Below, in pieces: positions 1-8,600 of a stretch of 64,000 bases of DNA. The stretch is from assembly GCA_964019425.1 (NCBI GenBank), contig OZ025826.1, positions 434,001-498,000 on the forward strand, in the 5' to 3' direction. The translations under genes were made by a program, and so were the position numbers. The stretch is from Flectonema sp. DT1601. Lineage: Eukaryota > Euglenozoa > Diplonemea > Diplonemida > Diplonemidae. The notes below the pieces were generated by a model. The model searched no databases. It saw nothing but the letters and a program-made list of their open reading frames with translations, and was not told where the DNA came from. Within the stretch, counting starts at the first letter, position 1, and each line of letters starts with the position of its first letter.

Positions 1-18
1 TTCCCAAAATAATGATAA

Positions 19-1269
19 ATGTCTCGTGTTCGGTTTCGTCATTTTCCTCTCGGAAGTCAAAAAAGTAACAAATGCGGTGGAGCCCTTCGATGGAATGACA
101 ACCAAGTTAAAGAGTATCTATCGAAAGTAATTCAGCAAGTAAAGTCAAGTCACGTTATAAAAGATGAAATTGAATTCTTGATGGAAAAACAACAAAAATG
201 TCAGGTTGGTCCAAACTCATTTCTAACTGTTCTATTGGGATTAGAGAATAGTCCTGGTGTTTTCAAAATAATTTTTGATAAAATGGTTTCTATAGGTATC
301 CCACCCACAACAAAACACTATAATTGCGTTTTATCGATGAATTACCATCGAGGGAACTTACAAGAAACTATCTCTACACTCCACAAAATGCGTCACTTCG
401 GTCTCATTCCAAATCAATACACATACAGAACTTTGATTCTGGCTTTTGGCAAGGCGAGGAAATATAACGTATCGAGAGTTGTCTTTAATTCAATGGAAAA
501 AGATGGAGTTAAGCCCACGTTGCTTAATATAAAAGCTGTTATCAGGACGTCGTCTAATTTGGCAACTGCGATGGAAATTATTAATAAATATGATATACCA
601 CTACCGATACCGGTGAATCATGTGTATAAAAAAGATGAAGAAAAAATATTTGAATGTCTGTTTACTGCTTGTCTGAATGATAGAAACGTTGAAAGCGCGA
701 AATGGGTTTCTGGTAAAATGGAGTTGGGAAATGTCCAAAAGGGAATCAACATTTCAGTGAGAGAAATAGAACTGCATCATCGGGTTGGTGATTCTGAAAA
801 CTCATTTGAAATGTGGGAAAAACTTCTGAATAATGCGAGGAAAAAACGAGAAACCATCTCAGTCTCGTCTCTCAACAGATTCATACTCATATGCAAAGAC
901 AACATTCCAAGTGGTTGTGGTGACGCACCATCTGTATGGCATGACAGGGCTAATGATATATTCTTATTTTTTCGTGAAAGTGGTGATCGTCGAGCATGCA
1001 ACTGGGAGCTTCTTGCGAAGTCTCTGTGTCAACTCTGTCTTAAAAAACGAGACAAGGGATCGATGAGACAACTGCGTCAAATACTTCGAGGGGAGAGAGT
1101 TTTAAATATAACGCACGATTCATTTATGATATCTTACGTAAATCAGATAGAGAAAACGGAAATACCGACGGTACGAGAACTCAGCGTCACGAAATCATAC
1201 TCTTCTGATATTCTTATACCTGGCGCCCCAGTAACGGTAACTTCACGTAGTCAATTACCAAAATGGTGA
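19..1269 (+). CDS. Pentatricopeptide repeat (PPR) protein
   Basis: This frame encodes 416 residues. The ATG at 19 is preceded directly by an in-frame TAA, so the start is well fixed. Residues ~80-190 carry helical-hairpin repeats of PPR type, seen as IIFDKMVSIGIPPTTKHYN, LHKMRHFGLIPNQYTYRTLI and VFNSMEKDGVKPTLLNIKAV, each about 35 residues apart. PPR proteins bind RNA, usually in mitochondria or plastids, and act in processing, stability or translation; the target here is unknown. The N-terminus is basic (MSRVRFRHFPLGSQKSNK), which fits an organelle presequence but does not prove one. The C-terminal half is helical with no domain I recognise. The frame ends KW-TGA, but GTGAGT at 1266-1271 is a good splice donor. 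If used, the last codons become PK-TGA, so the protein barely changes. PPR assignment is firm; the function is not. Confidence 0.85.
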   Translation: MSRVRFRHFPLGSQKSNKCGGALRWNDNQVKEYLSKVIQQVKSSHVIKDEIEFLMEKQQKCQVGPNSFLTVLLGLENSPGVFKIIFDKMVSIGIPPTTKHYNCVLSMNYHRGNLQETISTLHKMRHFGLIPNQYTYRTLILAFGKARKYNVSRVVFNSMEKDGVKPTLLNIKAVIRTSSNLATAMEIINKYDIPLPIPVNHVYKKDEEKIFECLFTACLNDRNVESAKWVSGKMELGNVQKGINISVREIELHHRVGDSENSFEMWEKLLNNARKKRETISVSSLNRFILICKDNIPSGCGDAPSVWHDRANDIFLFFRESGDRRACNWELLAKSLCQLCLKKRDKGSMRQLRQILRGERVLNITHDSFMISYVNQIEKTEIPTVRELSVTKSYSSDILIPGAPVTVTSRSQLPKW

Positions 1270-1443
1270 GTCTCTTATTATTCTTCGTTGCTATTTTCCT
1301 TTTTTTCATTTGATATTAATCTGTTCATTCTCATCAGGTTTTAAAAAAAAATGTTTGATATAGTTGGCTGGACTATTTTAAAAGAAAAACAAACTTTTTT
1401 TTTTTTTTTTTTTAAATAAATTTTTTTTTAATTTTCCCTTCAG
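1266..1443 (+). other. Probable intron linking the PPR and RING-CH genes
   Basis: The gap starts with GTGAGT and ends with a long T tract and CCCTTCAG, so both ends look like real splice sites. Splicing would join 1265 to 1444 and give a TGA stop for the PPR frame, then one base, then the ATG of the RING-CH frame at 1446. Alternatively the acceptor belongs to a 5' UTR intron of the RING gene with an unseen donor, or the match is chance. Confidence 0.45.
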
Positions 1444-1445
1444 AA

Positions 1446-2231
1446 ATGTCCGAGAGTGACGAAGATGTACCGGAATGTCGAATTTGTAAATGTGATGGTA
1501 TGGAAACACCTTTAATATCTCCCTGTTTGTGTAAGGGTTCTTGTGAATGGGTTCATGAAGATTGCCTCGTCCAGTGGCTTCGACAAACTACTACAGATGT
1601 ATTTGAAGGACGAACGAAAAAACGAGAATACGAATGTGAGATTTGCAACACCGAACTAAACGTTAAGATGACGATGGTTCCATCGGGTGTTCGATATTTT
1701 ACGGACCCTTGCAGTACTCCGTTTGTTCCTCCTTTAATTGTGATGAATATTTCTATTTTCGCACCTTTCTTAGCATATGTTGCATCTGTTGCACTGGAGA
1801 CTATGTTGCTTCCTCTTCTACAATGGGTCGTACCTGACATTGAACCAAGACGTGATGCTCCCTTCATTGTGTCATTGTCGCTGCTTGCATTAAAAATATT
1901 AATTTTAACGGCTGCGTTTCTTCCTCCAACGTTTCGTGAATTTCTAAGACAGAACGTAACTTATCCTTTGGAAAAATCTATTCTTTTCTATGCTTGGAGG
2001 CATCCTCTATTACCGACTCTAATTGCTTTCAGCCTTACATTAGTTTCGTATAACCTTGCTTGGCCTTCACATGTATCTTCTTCAACTCATTTTTTGAGAG
2101 TAACCAATATTCGAGTTAATATTTTCTCTGCTCTACTTTTGGCTCGGTCGGCATTTTTTTCAGGAACGCCGACGTTGACTGGAGTAGAAGGAAAGTTACT
2201 TGAGAAAGAAGAAAGCAGCATAGCAAATTAA
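1446..2231 (+). CDS. RING-CH (MARCH-like) membrane E3 ubiquitin ligase
   Basis: This frame encodes 261 residues. The N-terminus holds a complete C4HC3 RING-variant finger: Cys11, Cys14, Cys27, Cys29, His37, Cys40, Cys64 and Cys67, with the typical PCLCKGS and VHEDCLVQWL segments. Such domains recruit an E2 enzyme and ubiquitinate membrane proteins, controlling their trafficking or degradation. Hydrophobic stretches at residues ~96-125, ~140-162, ~185-205 and ~222-235 suggest three or four transmembrane segments, as in membrane-bound MARCH proteins. The chosen ATG lies just upstream of the finger; an in-frame longer start is not available because the preceding stretch is T-rich and looks intronic. 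The gene follows the PPR gene by 176 bp. Family is clear; substrate is unknown. Confidence 0.9.
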   Translation: MSESDEDVPECRICKCDGMETPLISPCLCKGSCEWVHEDCLVQWLRQTTTDVFEGRTKKREYECEICNTELNVKMTMVPSGVRYFTDPCSTPFVPPLIVMNISIFAPFLAYVASVALETMLLPLLQWVVPDIEPRRDAPFIVSLSLLALKILILTAAFLPPTFREFLRQNVTYPLEKSILFYAWRHPLLPTLIAFSLTLVSYNLAWPSHVSSSTHFLRVTNIRVNIFSALLLARSAFFSGTPTLTGVEGKLLEKEESSIAN

Positions 2232-2239
2232 GAAATTTT

Positions 2240-2340
2240 TTGATCCGTTTATTGAGAATTAATGTTCGATTCCAGAAAGCAAGCCTGAGAAACGGCTACC
2301 ACATCTAAGGATGGTAGCAGGCGCGCGAATTGCTCAATAG
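2240..2340 (+). pseudogene. 18S rRNA fragment (helix 11-14 region), stray
   Basis: Between about 2254 and 2338 the sequence follows the universal eukaryotic 18S rRNA: TTCGATTCC at 2265, then GCCTGAGAAACGGCTACC at 2283-2300, then a ...GGTAGCAGGCGCGCGAATT block ending near 2331. These are among the most conserved 18S segments, recalled from general knowledge. Several changes are present (TAAGGATGGTAGC where most have CAAGGAAGGCAGC), and the following part is much shorter than in a normal 18S before AATTGGAAT at ~2362. No other rRNA is nearby. It is a truncated insertion or relic, not a functional gene. Confidence 0.75.
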
Positions 2341-3839
2341 CAACAAATTTAGTTGATAATTGGAATCTGATCACGTGAAGTTGTCTTGTTTTTTTTTGCA
2401 CCGATGAAGTCGGAGAAGGAAACCATTCAGATTAAGAGCCGATTTATTTACTAGTGTAATGTTATTACTGTCTCCGTGAGTAAAGTAAAATATAAGGGCT
2501 TTATCTGAAATGGTTTTTTATTGTACTTGCTTTTCTTCTTGTCTTTTTCATTGTCCAAACTCACATACCGTCGCCATCTTTTTTTTTTGTTTGTTAACTC
2601 ATTTCGCCTTTTTCTGCCCTCCCTTGTTGTTCCTTTTGAGCTTGAAAATGCAGTATCAAATTACCCCCTATTTCATTGTGGGAATGGACGCTCAAACTGT
2701 TAGTACGTAGTTCACCGAATTACCAGATTCGACAACGTCTTCTGGTCAGTAAGACAAAAAATATAGTTTTTTCTCATTTTATGTTTTCTTTTCTTTTTTG
2801 TAAACGTAATTTTTTCTTTGCACCGACGAAGTCGGAGAAGAAACTATTCAGATTAAGAGCCGTTTATTTATTATTGTCATGTTATCTATTTCCCTGTGCG
2901 CCAGTAAAACTACCTGCGATTAACAAAATATAAGGCTGCTTATCTGAATGGTCTTTGATTAACAAATTACAAATATTTTTTTCAGTCGAGTAGCTTTGAT
3001 ATTCATTTTGATTTTTAATACCCTAAAGTTGTTACTGTTTTTTACATTGTCAAAGTTTCACCCCCCCCTAATTTTCAAGACAACATGTGTATTAATTAGG
3101 TACTCATGGGTTTTTATAAAAAGCTGTTACGGTAACATGTGGCGCTCAACTATGTTCACGTGGCCTCCAGTGGTATTATTTATTTATTTGCAGTTATTTA
3201 CTACGCTGCCGCTGACAGTCAAGATTGTCGGAGAAATTGTTGTTCCTTTTGAGCTTAAGAATGCAGTATCACCCTAGTTTATTGTGAGAATATAATTTTT
3301 TTTATTATTTATTTTTGTTTTGTAATAGGTAAGCTTTTTCTTACATCCCCTTATTTTTTTTTTCGGTGACAAAGTGGAAGTTAACTTTTTTTTTTTTTTT
3401 TTTTTTGAAGAATAAAACATGAACCATTTATCAGATTGGAATGGGGGATTTTTAGTTTTTTTTTTTTTTTTTTTTTTGTTGTTGTTATGCAAAATTATAT
3501 AATGAGGAACACGACAACAGTGTTTCAACTGCAGTAGTGAAGTAGACGAAAGGAAAGTTTGTCTCAGAGTTGTTGTTCTTATTTTTATGTTTTTTGTATT
3601 CCAATTTGAATTGTTGGATGAAATCCAATAAATCCAAAAAAAAAAAAAAAAAAACTGGAATGAACTCCCCAGACCTTTTCTGATAAAGATAAAGCCTTGA
3701 AACAGTTTTTTGTTTTTTAAAACTGTTCTTTTTTTTTTTTTTTTTTTTTTTTGTTATAACAAACTCATATTTTTTAAAGTTTTCCGATTTTAAGTTTTTT
3801 TTTTTCTTCTTTTTCTTTTTTTTTTTTGTTTGTCCGCAG
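2341..3839. other. T-rich spacer with diverged direct repeats
   Basis: I see no convincing gene. A direct repeat of about 100 bp occurs at ~2390-2500 and ~2812-2950, sharing GCACCGAYGAAGTCGGAGAA and a block ending AAATATAAGG. A second pair shares TTGTTCCTTTTGAGCTT at ~2626 and ~3239. The block at ~2982-3065 is similar to 26155-26235 upstream of array gene 4. Long T tracts occur near 3385, 3460 and 3730, with an A tract near 3640. The repeats look like old fragments of array spacer or mobile elements. Confidence 0.5.
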
Positions 3840-4037
3840 CTCGGTACAAAATCTTAATAAAGGAATATAGGTTAGTTATGCTGCCAAAATTTCTCTTTCT
3901 ACCGAACAATGGGTTTGTAGGTACAAAAGAAAATTCGCTAATTGGCAACATGCGTGTGTCCATCAAAGAATCCGGTTATATCCCTGTTGGAGAACTTGAG
4001 ATTTATTTTGATAATAATAGTACCAAATACCACTTCA
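3840..4037 (+). pseudogene. Orphan exon-like segment
   Basis: A stretch of balanced composition inside T-rich DNA is bounded by a polypyrimidine tract plus TCCGCAG on the left and AAA|GTAAGT on the right, like an internal exon. It is open through 66 codons (contains VMLPKFLFLPNNGFVGTKEN and YIPVGELEIYFDNNSTKYHF). I do not recognise a domain. No matching flanking exon can be placed with confidence, so it may be one exon of a decayed gene or of a gene whose other exons are short. Confidence 0.4.
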
Positions 4038-4742
4038 AAGTAAGTTTTTTTTTCCTTCTTTTTTCTCCTTTTCTTTCCGAGACATAAAGTATAAAAGCTA
4101 ACATCGAATAACTAACAATGCGACGTGTTTTTTCCTGATGTTGAGATCAAATCTAGCCGATCCTTGACATGGTAGGAAATGGAAAATTCTTTTTTTTTTA
4201 AAAAATGCTTCTGAGGAGTCTATAAAAGACGACAAATAAAATGCTCAAGTGTGGTCACCCCCGACACTCAGTATTGTAAATGCCTTAGCTGGAGAAAACA
4301 TCAACGAACTTCGTTTTAAGTCACAAAAAAAAAAAAAAATGCCTTGAAAAATTTCATCGCGTTTTTTATTTTAAAGCCTTATAGTGAAAATCTATGAAAC
4401 AGCTTTTATGTGGCCTTCCTTCCCAACTTGGCTGGTATTGAAGTAAAAGATACCAATTTATAAATAAATAACCAGAGCAGATGCTCACAATCACTCGGCG
4501 AGAACAAACCTTTCGTTGAATGACTTTTTTCGTGGAGTCTCGGAGCGTAATTAATCATAGTTATAACTCGTAATTACAAGTTAATCTTATTTATGTGATA
4601 ACCGAACTGCTTGACTATCGGTATTCCATATGCAGCTGTTTAGTTTCGTTTTGTAAAAAAAAATAAAAAAGTAATTTCGTTTAAGTTGAGTTTTTTTTTT
4701 TTATTTCTTATGTTCATTTACAGGTCTATTAACATAGTTGAT
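4038..4742. other. Non-coding spacer
   Basis: AT-rich, with T and A homopolymers. No open frame of note, RNA gene or clear repeat. A splice-acceptor-like TTTACAG ends at ~4723, just before the short open segment at 4743. Confidence 0.5.
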
Positions 4743-4800
4743 ATGTCTCGATGGTTTGTTCTCCTTCAGCTGTCACTATATTGGATGCTTAATGCTCACA
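4743..4800 (+). pseudogene. Possible orphan signal-peptide exon
   Basis: ATG at 4743 opens MSRWFVLLQLSLYWMLNAH, which resembles a signal peptide and is loosely like the start of the array proteins ([15 protein letters not shown]). It is followed at once by GTATGA, a fair donor. Its length (58 nt, phase 1) does not fit the frame after the TTCTAG acceptor just before array gene 1, so it is not exon 1 of that gene. It may be a relic of a lost array member. Confidence 0.3.
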
Positions 4801-5692
4801 GTATGAACAACTCCATTATTAATTACTTATTTTAGTTTTGCTTTATTTTTAATTTATCGTTTCCGAATGGTTCAGCCATTCGTTTTTGGCCATTTTAATT
4901 CTTCATTTAAAAAAAAAAAAAAAGATTTCTCAAAATAATTTTTATCTTTAATACCATCACATCACATCACACCGCCCTCCTCCTGCTGGTTTGTAGGACG
5001 TCGCTCGTGTGTCAAGACGGGTAGTCGGTAATCTAATTGATAAGATATGATATTGAAACAAGTTGGGTCGTTGACTGTGAACCGTTTTGTCCACACTTTT
5101 CTCAAAGAAATTTGTGTGTTAATTATCCAGTCGCTGACTTCCAAAAGATCAAAAGAAGGAACATAATATCCAAAATATTAAGCTCTCTTGTTTATGTATG
5201 TCTTCGATATACTTTACTCAGTTAGGTGATGGTATGGAGTTATATTTAATTATTCTTATTCATACAGCTCAAATACTTTAATTAAAAATGTTTTCTTTTC
5301 TTTTTCGGTTAGCAGTTTTCCCTGTTGCACCTCACTAATAATTCACTCACTTTTATTTTATATTTACGAAGACCACAAGCGAGTCAGATCACCGAATCAC
5401 AACATAATTTGTGTATTTGGAAGCAAGACTGTGCGAGAATTACGGAAACTACTAATTTTCAAAAGGAAGCAGAGTTCGTGTTCCTCTCAATCTGATTAGT
5501 TGGATTAGTTAGGGTCAAAAACCTGCGAGATTCACAACAGGAAATCTTGTAAAGCAAAAGGCGGGTTTTATACCCTCCAACTAGTACTGAATACTTAATG
5601 GAGGGCCTGCGAATATGATGTCTGTTATTTTAGTAACTTTTTATTTCGAGTAGTTAATAGTTGTATAATTGTCCCCTTCTAGTTTTCAAGAA
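4801..5692. promoter_or_regulatory. Upstream region of array gene 1 (type A module)
   Basis: From ~4950 this matches the spacers before genes 5 to 11: a CATCA microsatellite, a block at ~4970-5100 (CCGCCCTCCTCCTGCTGG), then a segment at ~5370-5560 (GACCACAAGCGAGTCAGATC, GGATTAGTTAGGGTCAAAAA). CCCTCCA at 5573-5579 and TGGAGGG at 5599-5605 form a 7-bp inverted repeat. The last ~80 bp (TCTGTTATTTTAGTAACTTT, TTGTATAATTGTCCCCTTC) are nearly invariant in all eleven genes and are the best core-promoter or 5' UTR candidate. TTCTAG ten bases before the ATG may end a 5' UTR intron. Confidence 0.5.
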
Positions 5693-8600
5693 ATGTTACG
5701 GCAATTCAGTCTTCTTCTGCTGTCGCTGATTGTGGGAGCCGATGTGAGCGTGTTCTTCATCGGCAACTCGTACACGCAAGGCAACAACTTGGCTTCTGAA
5801 TTTCAGAAAGTTGCTCAAAGCAGGATGCCTGGGACAACTGTGACGGTGGCTCAGAACGCAGTCGGCGGGAGGGACCTGGGAACTGCAGCCGCAGATGCAA
5901 ACCTGTTGGCCCATTTAAGAGGAGGAGTGAAGTATGATTTCATAGTACTGCAAGACCAGTCCATTACGGGAGGTTTAACACGAAACTCAGGATTTGCCGG
6001 ACGAAGGCTAGGTGAAGACAGTGTGAAGACTGTATTCTCTCCGATTGCAAAAGACATGGGGGCGACTTTAGTTTTTTACCAAACCTGGGGTAGGCGTAAT
6101 GACGAGGGGAACATTTGGGGATTTACAGATTTCCTATCCATGGAGCGCTCTCTGGAGGATGGTTACGCCACGTATGCTGACATTGCCAGACGTGAGGGGT
6201 GTGCGGAGACGATGATTTCCCGTGCTGGGCTGCTATTCAAAAAGATCTACGAGTCTTCGTCTTCTCAGGGACTGACACCATCGACTGACTCATCGACTCT
6301 GTTTTGGAAACTATACGACCCTGATGGCAGTCATACTTCTGTAATTGGTACGTATGCAATCGCAACAGCCATGTTTTATGCGATGTTCCCTCAGTCTTCG
6401 TACCCTGGTTGGCAGGACACTTGGTACAAGCATTGTATGTTTTGACTTGTTTTTATTATTTTAAAAAGAGGGAATCCACTCGGCGGAGATATTTTAAAAT
6501 AATAAAACACCATCAGCTTCGGTAAACATCGACGACGCCAAAATGATCTCACAGTTTGGATTCGAAACAAGTAGTTCTCAGATAGAGCAGGTAGATCCAG
6601 CGATAAAACAATTATGGGGACACTACACTACTAGTTCTAACAGCCAACAGATTTGGGTAATTAGAGCACCAGCATTGTTGTGTCTTCACAATGTGTTTAT
6701 CGGAACTTGTGCCGAACTTGTTGTGTCGGCTAGTGGAGTAGTTGAGTGTCCTCAGTACCAGATGAGTGTTGTTTCAGTCACACAATTTGCTGCTGAAATA
6801 ACATGGAACAACACAGACGTATTCTCATCGCCTGCTGTGTGTGGACCTAACATCTCTGTCACCTCAGTACCTACTGGAGTACCTGTTGCTACAAATGCGC
6901 CTCCCGTCACTTTGGCTCCTATACCAGTTGTCACATCGCCACCGGTTGTCACATCGCCTCCGGTTGTCACATCGCCTCCGGTTGTCACATCGCCTCCAGT
7001 TGTCACATCGCCACCTGTTGTCACATCGCCTCCGGTTGTCACTTCGCCTCCGGTTGTCACATCGCCACCTGTTGTCACTTCGCCTCCTGTTGTCACTTCG
7101 CCTCCGGTTGTCACATCGCCTCCAGTAGTCACATCGCCACCTGTTGTCACATCGCTTCCAGTTGTCACATCGCCACCAGTTGTCACATCGCCTCCAGTTG
7201 TCACATCGCCACTTGTTGTCACATCGCCACCTGTTGTCACATCGCCACCTGTTGTCACATCGCCACCAGTTGTCACATCGCCACCAGTTGTCACATCGCC
7301 TCCTGTTGTCACATCGCCTCCAGTTGTCACATCGCCACCTGTTGTCACATCGCCTCCGGTTGTCACTTCACCTCCGGTTGTCACATCGCCACCTGTTGTC
7401 ACTTCGCCTCCTGTTGTCACTTCGCCTCCGGTTGTCACATCGCCTCCAGTAGTCACATCGCCACCTGTTGTCACATCGCTTCCAGTTGTCACATCGCCAC
7501 CAGTTGTCACATCGCCTCCAGTTGTCACATCGCCACTTGTTGTCACATCGCCACCTGTTGTCACATCGCCACCTGTTGTCACATCGCCTCCGGTTGTCAC
7601 TTCGCCTCCGGTTGTCACATCGCCACCTGTTGTCACTTCGCCTCCTGTTGTCACTTCGCCTCCGGTTGTCACATCGCCTCCAGTAGTCACATCGCCACCT
7701 GTTGTCACATCGCTTCCAGTTGTCACATCGCCACCAGTTGTCACATCGCCTCCAGTTGTCACATCGCCACTTGTTGTCACATCGCCACCTGTTGTCACAT
7801 CGCCACCTGTTGTCACATCGCCACCAGTTGTCACATCGCCTCCTGTTGTCACATCGCCTCCTGTTGTCACATCGCCACCAGTTGTCACATCGCCACCAGT
7901 TGTCACATCGCCTCCAGTTGTCACATCACCTCCGGTTGTCACATCGCCACCTGTTGTCACATCGCCTCCTGTTGTTACATGGCCTCCGGTTGTCACATCG
8001 CCACCAGTTGTCACATCGCCTCCGGTTGTCACAACGCCTCCGGTTGTCACATCGCCTCCAGTTGTCACATCGCCTCCGGTTGTCACTTCGGCTGATGTGA
8101 GCGTGTTCTTCATCGGCAACTCGTACACGCAAGCAAACGACATGATTTTTGAATTTCAGAAAGTTGCTCAAAGCAGGATGCCTGGGACAACTGTGACGGT
8201 GGCTCAGAACGTAGTAGGCGCTAGAGACATTGCGAATGCAGCTTTTGATGGAAACCTGTTGGCGCATTTAAGGGGAGGAGTGAAGTATGATTTCATAGTA
8301 CTGCAAGACCAGTCCATTACGGGAGGTTTAACACGAAACTCAGGATTGGCCGGACGAAGGCTAGGTGAAGACAGTGTGAAGAATGTATTCTCTCCGATTG
8401 CAAAAGACATGGGGGCGACTTTAGTTTTTTACCAAACCTGGGGTAGGCGTAATAACGAGGGGAACACTTGGGGATTTACAGATTTCCTATCCATGGAACG
8501 CTCTCTGGAGGATGGTTACGCCACGTATGCTGACATTGCCATTCGTGAGGGGTGTGCGGAGACGATGATTTCCCGTGCTGGGCTGCTATTCAAAAAGATC

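Noticed and set aside
4743-4800. First exon of array gene 1
   Set aside because: Phase 1 at its end does not match the phase needed after TTCTAG, and the other genes have no equivalent.
5669-5692. Start at TTG (SPSSFQE...) upstream of the ATG of MLRQF
   Set aside because: TTG is not a likely start here, TTCTAG looks like a splice acceptor, and gene 4 has a one-base insertion in this stretch that would break the frame.
6431-6445. TGA after KHCMF as the true end of the SGNH protein
   Set aside because: GTATGT begins 11 nt before the stop, CATCAG follows at a constant distance, and joining them keeps frame in all eleven genes. A short unspliced form cannot be excluded.
6924-8090. CRISPR-like or satellite array
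   Set aside because: Units are contiguous 18-mers without unique spacers and are in frame with flanking domains; they are coding minisatellites.
6752-8143. Long minus-strand frames opposite the stalks
   Set aside because: They arise from the repeat composition, with no start context or domain outside the repeat.
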